The notes beneath the pieces were generated by a model, which saw only the letters and a program-made list of their open reading frames with translations, was not told the origin of the DNA and did no database searches. Source: Himantopus leucocephalus (lineage: Eukaryota > Chordata > Aves > Charadriiformes > Recurvirostridae). Taken from it: a stretch of 64,000 nucleotides of DNA. A program made the translations under genes and the position numbers. Positions 1 through 18,155 of this stretch are shown here, in pieces (within the stretch, counting starts at the first letter, position 1; every line of letters starts with the position of its first letter). The stretch covers positions 58,883,177-58,947,176 of the forward strand of contig RSEF01000001.1 in the NCBI GenBank assembly GCA_003993805.1, in the 5' to 3' direction.

Positions 1-1175
1 ATGGTGTGGCTAAAGGACACTACCTGCTTTAGTCTTCATATATTTTTGGAGAGAAGCCTCTGTCTCGTTCCTGCAGGGCTAGTCTTGTCTACAACCTTTC
101 ATGTGCTCTCAGCCCTCTTCTCCATTCTGTCCCCAAACTCACAAACAAACTAATTCTCTGACTGAATTACCTGATCTGGAGAAAGATGATCCCCACAGCA
201 TTTGCCAGCCCTTGCACTTGGATATTTCTTTTCCCAATCCCAAGTTCAGGACAGCTTCGTATGGGTGATGTAGAAGCAAAAGTTTCACATCTTATTTCTA
301 CCCATCCCTAAGGTTTTTGTGAACCCAAAGTGTCACTGCAGTCCAATGGACTGAGTCCCCCTTTGCAAATACATCACAGCCCTTTTGGGATAGATTCCCA
401 GCAGATCCCCACTGGCACTGTAAGGATCACACTGGACCCACTCACAGCAAAGCTGATTCTCACACCACTGCTTCAGTGTTTAGAGGCTCAGACAGAGGCA
501 GAACTGGAAAGCTTTTCTGTGCATTTTACTCCTGTTCTGGGCTTAACTTCACTGTTCCCCTACCAGCCCAGCCCTGTGTGCAGTTCCAGGAGGAACGGAC
601 TACCACGAGGGCACATTTGCTCACAGTATGTTTAGTGCTTTGAACTGCATCTCTGAGTGTGCCGTCAGTCTCCTGTGTTGTAGTTGCAGACCATCTACAT
701 GAATTTTCTTGTAATAGAAATGACCATATAAAAAGGAACCACTTTGGTGCCCCAGCAGCTCCCCACAGTGCAGGGCAACAACATAGGAACTTTTTTCCCA
801 GTATGCCTTTCTAGGTCTGAACTTTGACACGAGGCAGAGCCAGGCTGAGGTGAGGATTGCAATGGACTCTTCTGTCCTGCTGCTGGCACGTGGCCTTCCA
901 GCCTCCCGGCACTCCTCTGTGAGTGGTGAGGCGATAGCAGGACTTTGACCCTCCCTCCAGGTGGGTACATCACATCTACCATGGGTTTGCTCTCCTGGGC
1001 TCTCGATGCTTCTCCATGTTATATCACCCTCTCTCTTCTCCTTCCCTGCATCCCCATATAAAGCTTCCAGGATAGCCCTTCAGGATTAGCTGCAAGCCCC
1101 AAGGCTGGTCCTTGGGCTCTGCTCTCCTTATGTCAGAGCCTGTGAACAGTTTGTATATGTTTAATGGTATTTTTG

Positions 1176-1195
1176 TGTAAATAGCTTTGTATATA
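1176..1195 (+). promoter_or_regulatory. Paired Pumilio response elements in the putative FAM234B 3' UTR
   Basis: Two matches to the Pumilio consensus TGTANATA lie close together: TGTAAATA at 1176-1183 and TGTATATA at 1188-1195. PUM1/2 bind such sites in mRNA 3' ends and lower stability or translation. The context is a U/A-rich stretch inside a likely 3' UTR. Function is inferred from the motif alone. Confidence 0.4.
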
Positions 1196-1289
1196 TTAGC
1201 ACAACTGTAGCAGTGGCTCTAGGCCTGGCATTTTCCTCCCGACAGGGGTTAGCGTTTATAATATATAGTCAGTTAATACAGCAGCATAA

Positions 1290-1371
1290 TAAGGACTGAA
1301 TTAACAGTTGGACTTGATGATCTTAAAGGTCTTTTCCAACCTAAACGATTCTATTATTCTATGATTCCATG
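1290..1371 (+). mobile_element. CR1 LINE, 3' end fragment
   Basis: The stretch has the standard avian CR1 3' terminus: a GGACTTGATGATCTTAAAGG block, then TTTTCCAACCTAAACGATTC, ending in degenerate ATTCTATG repeats. It is the youngest-looking CR1 in the window. It is 5'-truncated, as is usual for CR1, and lies in sense orientation inside the putative FAM234B 3' UTR. Confidence 0.88.
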
Positions 1372-1585
1372 AACGTGTGAGGACCAGTAACATATGAGGA
1401 TTAAACAGGAGTGTCCTTTCCCTCCTGTCTAGCCACCACCTTGCTGGGAAAGGTGAAGCGGCTGTTAGCTGAAATAGTTATTTTCCTGAGGTTTTTCCTG
1501 AGAGAACTGATATTCAAGCGTAGTCACATTAGCTTCTCCATAATGTGAATTCACCCTGCCCGCACACACACACATCCCCACTGTG

Positions 1586-1654
1586 AATAAAGAGTCTGTC
1601 TGTATATTGTTGGGAAAATGTATTTGAACTGTGAACTGCAGTGGCGCAAATAAA
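1586..1654 (+). terminator. Two AATAAA polyadenylation signals
   Basis: AATAAA occurs at 1586-1591 and again at 1649-1654. The second is followed by a GU-rich stretch (AGTGTGTCATGTG, about 1671-1683), typical of a downstream element, so cleavage is expected near 1670. These signals end the putative FAM234B transcript. Confidence 0.65.
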
Positions 1655-1959
1655 TACTGTGTACAACATCAGTGTGTCATGTGAACCAGTGTTTCACCTT
1701 TGAGAGGTTATGAGTTTGCTTGATTTGGGGATTGTTTGCGATATTTTTACAATGGCGAAAAGGGGACAGATGAAGAGAAACAAAGAAAAAAGCAAAAGCC
1801 CAGCCAAGGATTCTTAAAGGTTGCGGAGAAGCACGGTAGAAAGAGACAGACAGGAAGGTGTCTCAGAATGGGAGATTTTGGGGGGAAAAGCAAGAAGGGA
1901 GCATGTGGGAGTCATTACAGGTAGGAAAGAGGAGGAGAGAGATGTCTGAAAGCAACCCC

Positions 1960-2484
1960 CCATTCCAACTACAGCAGCCCTTTTAATCTGGGGGCAGGGA
2001 GAAGAGGAGGTTGGGCCTGGAAATGAATAAATGGGGTGTTCAGAGAGGATTACAGCCAGTGAGTATGAGGCACCGATGTCCGTCACTGTAACACTGAACC
2101 AGTGGGGTTGCTGGAAGGTCAATGTGACACCACCCAAAGAGGCCCAGCACTGCAATTTATCAGCTGGATAGCGCTGGGTATCTATTCCCCAGTGCAATAC
2201 TGCTGGGATTAGGAGAGCTGCCTCAACTCTGCATGAAAGTGCTTGGAGACAGCTGACACCAACATGTCCCTCCTTTTTCACCCTTCCCAGCCAAGGACAT
2301 CCGTCAAACTGTGATCAGGGAGGACCCATCCTGCTGCTGTAGGCACTGCTGTTGCCCTGGCCCACTGCCCACCTTCTCTTCTCACTCCCTGAATGGTAGA
2401 GGAAGGAAGAGCGCCCAAAGAACTTGCTGACAGTGGAGCTAGTGTTTGGTTCAGAGCTCTTGTGCCTCCCAAACCCCCTCATCC
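1960..2484 (-). other. GSG1: Probable GSG1 3' UTR
   Basis: This is the sequence downstream of the GSG1 stop codon on the minus strand. It extends to the nearest usable poly(A) hexamer, the variant ATTAAA at 1982-1987 (minus), with a G/U-rich stretch just beyond it. No canonical minus-strand AATAAA was seen between 1655 and 2484. The UTR would be about 520 nt long. Its end lies only about 300 bp from the end of the putative FAM234B transcript. Confidence 0.5.
1982..1987 (-). terminator. GSG1: Candidate GSG1 poly(A) signal (ATTAAA)
   Basis: ATTAAA on the minus strand is followed by a G-rich then U-rich stretch on the same strand. It is the best hexamer within 800 nt of the GSG1 stop. It is a weaker variant signal, so a distal site is possible. 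Confidence 0.4.
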
Positions 2485-9865
<7,381 letters not shown>

Positions 9866-12045
9866 CTACAACACACAAATGGGAGGGACTGTCACACCAG
9901 GCACTTGTCCCACCTAGCCTTACGAATCCCAGCTCTTCCCGGCGTGCACCTGAGGGGAGGGCATATGAGCACTCTGCCCTCCTCACAACATCCCAACAGC
10001 TCACCCGGCACAGAACCATGTCGTGAAAGCCAGAGCTGTGGACCAATAGGTCAGCTTCAACCATTTCAAAGTACACTGAATATCTGTACTGGGGAAGAGA
10101 GGGTGACCCAGTAGACATAGCAGGGCCGAGTGCATCAGAGTGTGTGCCCACATAAGCAAAATGAAAGGGACATCATATTCACTTCATCTGAGAGGTGGCA
10201 TGGAAAAACTGTTAACCAACTTCCCCAAATACCATGTGTTGCCTTTAGATGGGGCATGACGAGTGCTTTGTCACCTGGATGAGAATTCTCACTGCCAAGT
10301 GTCCCAAAACAGTTTTTCAAGCAGTTCATTGCTGTACCTACAGAGGTAGGAAGAGTAGTGGTTTCACAGTGGGGAAAGGCACGAAAATGTTCCCAGATCA
10401 CTGAAGGTCACACATCAAAGCAGTGACCTGCTCAGGAGGGACACCCACCTATCCAGACCTGGAAGCTCCAGTTCGAGTCCCAGAGCAGCACCTCCCACCT
10501 GAGCAAGCACTGCTCTGCACATGAGAAATTTGGTAGGGTGGTGGGATGACTATGTCTCTGCTCTCACACAAAGTGCCAAAGGGTTTTTTTTTAAGAGCAA
10601 ACATTGCCATAAACAACCTTCCCGGTTTCATCTCATCAGAAAAAGTAATTCACAAAGCAGTATGTGTACCGGGGTCTTGTGGTCTTTCTCACTCAGAGGG
10701 AAGCTTAAGATTTTACGGCTCCTGCAAAACCCTGCACTGACTTCTGAGAACCCCAACTTATCACTCCATGGATTGATTAGATGTCATCTACCCACACATC
10801 AACTTTCATGTAATCAACGCATGCCTCTTCCCACATGGCACTCCCTATGTTTGGCACAATTTCATCCAGATACTCCCACCCTTTCCTATTTATGACTCTC
10901 AAAATCTATTTGCCCATGAATAGATTCAGTTTGTACAGACATTGCCTGCTGCCGGTCCTCTTCACATAACTTCGGTTGACTCACCCAACGTTGAACGTGT
11001 GAGAAAGGCCCAGCACACTGTGGACACTACTATAAATAAATGATATGAGACTGAGCTTTGCATTGTTTGTGATTGCACCACAGCTAAAAGTAGTGCAGTT
11101 AGAAGCATTTGTTCTGCTAACCAGCAAGCTCGGAAATGTGGTCAATAAAGATGGTGCTGAAGCTCCTTCTGGAAAGCAGGACTTCATTAGCATCTCATCA
11201 CACTAAGAAAACAGTGCCTGATCCAGAACATTCTCATCAACGGCAAGAAAATACCCAGCTCCTGAAAAATTCCTGTATTGTTTTGTGCTCTGGCTTCTTT
11301 TGTCTCTTCACCAGAGCATTTCTTTCCCTCAGCATTGGAGATGTTGCACCCTGGAGATGGTAACATCTTAGTGATACTGTAACTAATGACTTCCATGATC
11401 TGAAGGCATGTTGGATATCGCCATTTTCACAGAGGAGATACCTACCAGGAACACTTAATTATGTGAAGGTTTCTGGCTAAGGTTGGTGGCAAATTCCTCA
11501 CTGAGAGTTTTTTCAGTGGGAAGTTTGGCTTATGACTGGAAAGGCAATCATAGATAAAACTGCTCTCCTCAAAACCATGATTTTTCGTCGGAAAATAGAA
11601 ACCTTCAGCACATGAAGGTTTTCAGTTTTTCATCAATGCTCGATTAGAAGATTTTCTGTCATCAGGTTTTGGTTTGCTCATGCTTTTATTTAAAAAAAAA
11701 AAAAAAAGTCTTTCCCCTCAGAATATTGACAAAAATCATTTTTCTAATTTAAATATTCAATAGTGGGCAAAATATTCTCTCCACTTGATTATGATAGTAG
11801 CTGAAAGGCCATATAGTTTCAGAACAAGTGATAAGGAAAAAGACAAAAAAATACAAGAAACAAATGAGTCAGAAGGAGGAACTGGATCAAGGATGCAGAG
11901 GACATAGACAATAAAAAGCAAATCTGAACTACTCCTTCATGACAACATTGTCAGAAAAGTTTCCCTCCATTAAAAGCCAAGCACTTACTGACAATAACTG
12001 ACCATAGTATCTAGATAGCACCAAAAGGAAAAAGAGTGAATTTAC

Positions 12046-12150
12046 CTTGTCAGCAAGTCCTCGAAGTCCTGTAAACTTGGAAGAGCAATACAGAAATGGG
12101 ACTCACTCGTTGTCTGTTGTTTTACTCATCTCTAGATCCTTCAAGAAACC
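12046..12150 (-). other. Candidate non-coding GSG1 exon 1
   Basis: Because the GSG1 start codon directly follows an acceptor, a 5' exon must lie at higher coordinates. The best-looking minus-strand donor I found is GACAAG|GTAAAT with the exon ending at 12046. Joined to the next exon it reads ...ADK-MELL, with an in-frame stop a short way upstream, so translation would still start at the same Met. The 5' limit is unknown. Other donors, for example near 11446, are possible. Confidence 0.22.
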
Positions 12151-13814
12151 CAAATGCTTCAAACCTCCTTTCTCCTTTGTCCCCTCCCTTCCTCCTTCAC
12201 CCCCCTCCCCGTGATTATTAAATGCTATCCCTCCGGCCAGCAGCTGTTTTGTGGAAAATGGTCATTTTGTAATCCACAATGCAATCACAGCACAGCTGTT
12301 CTGGGAGATTATATGGGAAGCGATTGGTGCTGCTGGCTGGGATTAAGCGCAGAAGGGTGACCTGCATTGACTGAGTAGAAAGTTTCCATAAAACACAGAA
12401 AGATCCCAGCCATCTCCAAGCAGTGGCTGTTCGGGCGCTTGTATGGAGTGAGCTGGCAGCTCTCTGGCCAATGTTTCAGGGGACAAGGGACCTTAGCTGA
12501 GAAACTACCAGCACCCTTGGTGTCCAGTCACCCCCTGCCCTGTGCACTGTCTCAGCAGAATGACAAAGGCCACAAGCCCCCCAGCCCTGGGATATATTCC
12601 CGGCCAGACCCGCCAGTCGCAGAAAGGGGAGAAGAAAAAAATGGGGAGAGGAAAGTTTATGTGACTGCATCTGCTCTGAGGAGTGAGGATTTCAGACCCT
12701 GAAGAGATGCCAACCCAGCTCTCCCCATGGGCACTGGAGATGTTAATGACAAAAGGAGCCCCTTAGCAGAAGCGCTCCTGAGTGGCAGACTGGCACCATG
12801 GCATCACCTCCATGACACAGGTATGTGAAACCGTGCTGAGCCAAAGAAGTCCAGTACTCAAAGGATGGGAGCATGGGGAAGACCATCAGTGTCCCTCGTA
12901 GTGGCAGCCTTTACCAAAGCGCAAAGTTCACCAGGAATCCCAGCTCCCACCAGCTTCACATTGGATGAGTTTGGGAAGCCAGTAAGGAGAGACAGAAAGA
13001 TTCACCCAAAGTCCCCTCTGAGCTCTTGTCCTGAAAGTTTAAAGGCTCCCACAATACCTGAGGGTGTTGATACACCTAGTTTGGTATCAGCACAGTGAAA
13101 ATTAAGAATGGCATCACCTCTCACGAGAACGAATTGTCACTAGAGGGCATGGAGCAGCGCCGCATTGAATCAAACTGCAAAGGAGAGGAGCATCCCAAAG
13201 GTACGCACCCCGTCTTCCCTACAAAGGTTATGCCCAGTGCCAAATGGGTGAGGCTCCCACCGCCAACCAGCAGGGAGCAAGGCAGATTCCCTGTGCGCCT
13301 GCCCTGCTGCTCTGTGGGGACAGAGGAAACCAGTGGTCCATCTGCTCTCATCCCTCGCTTCCACCACCAGCGCCCGGAGGCTGAGATGCAGGTGTACCAC
13401 TGGCTCTGGGTGACAGCGCAGCACGGGCAGCAGATGCAGCCGACAGGTTTACGGTCCCGGACTTGGTCTCTGCTATCGCGGGCCCCTGACCTCTCCTGCC
13501 CTGAGCAGAACGGTTGGTAGCTCTGCGGTTATTTTAATCCTGGTCACCGAATAAGCTCCTCTAATATAGATAATCATTTCTAAGACAGGCTAACTGAGAG
13601 CAATGCTGTGTGTTTCCGAGCTCCATGGACTGTCTGCAGGTTTTTTGATTAATAACAAGGTTCTGTTTGACATGGATATACTTAATTCACTGAAGTAGGT
13701 AGCATAATCACTGATGCTGTTTAAAAGGAGAGTGGTAATTTTTATATATTTTTTTTTTCATTTTTCAGTCTCTTCGCATCTGGACGCCTTAAGTTTGCCT
13801 TCTAAATGCTCAGT

Positions 13815-13834
13815 AAAAAAAAAAAAAAAACCCN
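13815..13834. repeat. Poly(A)16 ending in CCC and an N
   Basis: Sixteen adenines (13815-13830) are followed by CCC and an ambiguous base at 13834. The N marks a homopolymer boundary that the assembly could not resolve. No LINE or SINE body was seen upstream. Confidence 0.9.
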
Positions 13835-14389
13835 CCTAGTTTTCAGGCTCAAGAATAAAGGCCACCTCCCTACTGGTAATTCTTAATGTTAACATGTTCC
13901 TAATTTTAAGATCAATGAGTGTCTTATTAAAATCCAGGATGCTATGTCAGTTTCTAAAGCTGGGATCAAAGAATATATATTGATGAAAGGAGACTGAATT
14001 AGATTTACGTGGATAAGAATTCAGATTTAAAAATAAATTTATCAGAAATATGCTATGGTTTCAAAAATATATATATATATCAGATTTAGGATTCTGAATA
14101 ATGGCAGATATTTATCCTTCCAGAAGATGGCAATCTTTCTCTAGTCTTCCCCTTGGGAGTCTCTGCTGCTCACATGTGTACTGGGGGGAAGCAACACCCA
14201 AGTTTAGACTTCTGTCCTTTCCCTTTACGTTTTTTGCCCCCTCTATCTTCCTCTTTTTTTCCATTTCTATGAACACAACCTCTTTACCTCACCTGTGAAT
14301 ACAGGGGGGTTTGAGTTATCTTTGAGTTATCTGAGCCTGGAGGGACTTCTGAAATCACTGGGCAAAGAAAAAAGGAGGAATGACTGGAG

Positions 14390-14600
14390 GAGCATAGCAG
14401 GGCATTTTCTCCACATTCTGCCCTGCACGGAACTATTCTTTCTAATACATTTTCCAATATTTTGTCAAGTACCACGTTAACTTTTTCAATGTGTTTCCAT
14501 CCCCAGATTATTGCACACAGCTCATGGAACATAAACACCAGAGCACGTTTCCTGATGTTCAACAAACTTCCCTTAGCAAAATCTTATGGTTTTTGTTTGC
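14390..14600 (-). mobile_element. Ancient CR1/L3-like LINE fragment
   Basis: The plus strand shows typical antisense CR1/L3 phrases: CTATTCTTTCTAATACATTTTCCAAT, and further on TTTCCTGATGTTCAACAAACTTCCCTTAGC. It is strongly decayed and its ends are uncertain. Confidence 0.55.
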
Positions 14601-16609
14601 TTTTTTTGTTTGTTTTTTTTTTTTTTTTAAATGTCCATTCCAACCTTGCCTTAATCTGACCAATTATGGACAGGAAAAGCAAGCTGTATCTGTCTTTCAC
14701 CCTACCGTGCCTTCCAGTTTTCTCCTCTTTGTAGCTGATATTTCCCACCATAACTTGGCTTGGCTAGAGGTTTTGGATGTCTCTTTCTCTTTGAACTCAG
14801 AAGCAGCCAGTCCCTGGTGACTCGTTTAAAATTTGCCCATTGAAGTGAATGCCCATAGCAGTTGATTTCCTGCGCAATCAGCCAAGCACTTGGCTTATAG
14901 AAACAAAACAAGGAAACGAAATGCAAAACACAGTCTCAGCACACCACCTCTGTGGAGTTTGCCAACTCTAAAAAAGCCCGGGCGTTTACAAGTGATGGAT
15001 TTTTATTCTGGCTGTATCACATACGTACTTAGGGTGTATCCTGCCCCAAAGTGACACCCTCAACTCCCAAGGATGTTGGTGGAAAAGAAGGGCGAGGAGC
15101 CCTTACCAGATAGGGCCCAAAAATTGCAGTACTTAACTGGCAGGTCTCAAGAGGCATACGGCTCCTCATAGCCCTCCGTGCAGCTCTCCTCCCCAGGGAT
15201 ATCAGGGATCATACGCTGTCCTGACATCGGCTCTTCAGCTGTCCTGAAGAGGAAAAGAGAGGAGGAAGAGCAGCTATTTACACCCGTAACTTCGCTCTCT
15301 GAAACCTGAACAAAGATGGGCTCATACTCACCCCTCATTCCACACATTCCTCACACATGACACTTCCCACCGCTCCTGTTTTTTCTGGTTTTACAGGAAA
15401 ACCGTCCAGCGCTGCAGTCCCCTCCCTTACTGCCACACAGAAAGCAGGATATCTCCGGGTGGCAGGGACACTGAGAGAGCCAGACTTCTCAAAGCCAGTG
15501 ACAGACTGCAAATGCCAGATTTCTCCCTGAGCTCTGAATAATTCCACTCAGATTGTAACCTTTATTTAGCTGTTTGCATGATGCATTAACTCTTGCTCTG
15601 CAAATGACCTCACCAGGCATATTTTTTCCAGTCTAAGCACATTTAAAGGTGAATTCTGTTTTTAAACATGAACAGCTTACATTTCTAGACATCAAGTCTG
15701 TGGCAGGACAGAAATAAAGATTGAGTTGAAATGAATAAATACATCTAAAAGATGAACAAACGAGCTTGCCATCAGTTTGGACCTAACTACTTTTTTTTTT
15801 CTTCCTTCTTTATTTTCTCAAAACAAGTCTTACTTGGCTGGATTATTTTTTTTCTAATCTTTATGGTTGTGAACCATTCAAAACCACATAAAAAGAAGAC
15901 ATGAAAAAAAAAAAACAAATGCCACAACACAGACTTTGAGGACTCACTAGAGATTCTAGATGCCTCTGTTTCTAGATAAGCAACATAAGACTATTTAAAA
16001 GGGGGTTGCTTTTCACAGAGTACTTAAACTCTGGTGACTCTAGAATGTGTTCACCCAAGCACACAGAAAATGTTATTTATGACATTTAACCAACCATAAA
16101 CTGTAAGCAGACAAGAAAAAGAAAACTTTTTTATATAGATCTTTAAGGATATTAAAGAGGACTCAGTCCGGGAAAGGGTCCATACAAACCCCCAAGTAGA
16201 TAAATGCTTACCTTATCCACTGCTCACTATCCCCATCTGCTCTTCTGAGGCATCCAGTGAAATACTACAAGGTGATCATGAACTGTCCCCACTATTTCTT
16301 TCTCTCTAACTGAACGTGTAGCAGCCAAGAAATTCCATGAGATCTGACCAGATGCTTTGAAATGTACCAAGTCTGTCATTTTATTGATTGGTTAATTCTT
16401 TCTGAGCTCGCTAATTCATCACGGTATATTATATCAGCCGCAGGATTGGCAGGGTGTCCACTTCTGCAGAATGCGTCTTTGTAATGTCGTAGTCTCCTTT
16501 ATGAAAATTGTTGCCAGTTTTAAATCTACCACTTATGGGATCTCAGTCTGTTACTCCACAGAATCACAAACACCCAGACTCAATGGCTGTCACAGGCTCA
16601 TGGGGTTTT

Positions 16610-16905
16610 TTTATTGTCAAGAGGGACCATTACAACAACATAGTCTCATCTCTGGTGTAACAGAACCCAGAGAACTTCAGACAATCATTTCTAGCGATAC
16701 ACAGAGCTCCTGCTGAAGCTACGCACTTATTTTAGACAGCTAACTAGTATCGACTGTGCAACAGGATATGATGGAAAACCCATCACATCCTTAGAAAAGT
16801 TATTCCAATGGTTAATTAACCTGAACCTTAAAATTTCTCTCTTGATTTGCAAGCACAGTGTCTGCTTTAGTTTTCCAAGCTCATCAGGCTGCTCCACAAC
16901 ACAAA
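16610..16905 (-). mobile_element. Ancient CR1 LINE fragment
   Basis: The antisense 3' end begins with a recognisable GAGGGACCATTACAACAACATAG block, continues through GTAACAGAACCCAGAGAACTTCA, then a TTCCAATGGTTAATTAACCT block followed by a poorly conserved tail. These are successive blocks of the CR1 3' end in antisense order. There is no coding capacity. Confidence 0.72.
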
Positions 16906-17639
16906 TAAATAGCCAGTGAAATGATTTCCTAAAAATGTTATTGTAAGAGTCACAAATCAATGCTTTTCATTAGAGGCGCACGGTGTGATCTAACAAGCTG
17001 GCTGATGGCCCAAATTCCTGGTTCTGTACTTGGCTCTGACACGTAATTTTCCCCTCCCATCGGCCAAGTCATTAATGGTGCGTTTACACTGCAGTCAAAG
17101 CAGTGGCACTGATGGGGAGTAAACAATCAGTGCTTGTTTGAATTGGGTGTTGCTAGCAATTTCGCTCCAGCAATACGGAGCACAATGCAGGGTACAAACA
17201 TCAGTCCAGAAACAGAGTAGACTAAGCTGTGCTGAACTCCACATTGCCATGGCTGGACCGATAGTTCAAAAATAGTTCTTGTTTCCCTACACTATAAAGT
17301 TGGGTCTTCATAGTCATTCCCACAGACACAAATCTACAGCACAGCTAATGCTTGTTGATGTTGGAATCAGCACAAAACCGGTGGGAAAGAGACACTTTGT
17401 TTTGATAATGACAAAACTCAAGGATCTAAAATCAATCTGTGCAAATGAGTGTATCACTTATGCAGGTGATCCTGGAGTCAAAGAAATGTTTAATATCAGT
17501 TTTAAAGCAAAAAAAAAAATATATTGAAACAGTACAGTTGAACCACACTGCACTTTGGTTTTATGTATGGAAATGAGTAAGTCAAAGCAATTGTTCTTTG
17601 CTTCAGTTTAACTTTTTCTCCATTTCACTATGGTGAATC

Positions 17640-17880
17640 AGAATAAGCAGAGCTAGAGGAAGCCTCCAAAGATTATCTAGTCAATCCACCTGCATCAATA
17701 CGACCTAGGCACCCTGAAGATTTTCCAGCCTACTGTTAAAATTTTCTGCAAGGCAGATACTACTTCATTCTGGATTGAAGTCGGTATATTCCCTTGTAAT
17801 ATCTTTATTCCAACCAAATCCCAACATCCAACAGAAAATTTTTCCATCTCTGATAAATGCCATGGTCTCCATCCCATATA
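17640..17880 (-). mobile_element. Ancient CR1 LINE fragment
   Basis: An antisense CR1 3' end starts near AGGAAGCCTCCAAAGATTATCTAGTC, followed by a CACCTGCATCAATACGACCTAGGCACCC-like block and a spaced T-rich remainder. It starts at the same CR1 position as the copy at 16610, so it is a separate insertion rather than its continuation. Confidence 0.6.
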
Positions 17881-18123
17881 TGAATTATTTATTCACGTGG
17901 ATTGTCCCCTTGAGGCCATTGGAACTACACGGTTTACTGAAGTTATACTCACGCGCAAGTATTTGGGGAACCAGTTCTTCAAAGGAAGACTCTAAGCTAG
18001 CAGGAGAGGTTTGGAAATCAAAAAGAGTGAGTAAGACAGAGAGTTAGCTTTTTTGAGGTGAGGCGTGGGAGGTGTTTTCGTTCTTTAGCTATTAAAAACT
18101 CCTTGCTTTGGCAAGAAAAAGAA

Positions 18124-18155
18124 GGGGGGGGGGGGGGGNGGGGGGGGGGGGGGGG
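18124..18155. repeat. Poly(G) tract with one N
   Basis: About 31 guanines are broken only by an N at 18139, within a G/A-rich flank. Such a tract can form G-quadruplex on the plus strand. The true length is uncertain because of the N. Confidence 0.9.

Larger units (their letters stand above)
1..1672 (+). other. Putative 3' UTR of an upstream plus-strand gene, probably FAM234B
   Basis: No coding exon is recognisable here. The stretch looks like a vertebrate 3' UTR: it becomes U/A-rich near 1150-1200, carries Pumilio-type elements, and ends with two AATAAA signals followed by a GU-rich downstream sequence. A CR1 fragment is inserted at about 1290-1371. The name rests on synteny only: in human, FAM234B is on the plus strand and ends tail to tail with GSG1, which is the geometry seen here. 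The window edge cuts the gene, so no protein evidence is available. An unrelated transcript or plain intergenic sequence cannot be excluded. Confidence 0.5.

Noticed and set aside
17000..17090. Possible MIR fragment
   Set aside because: GGTTCTGTACTTGGCTCTGAC and a CCAAGTCATTAATG block are suggestive, but the remainder does not follow the element.
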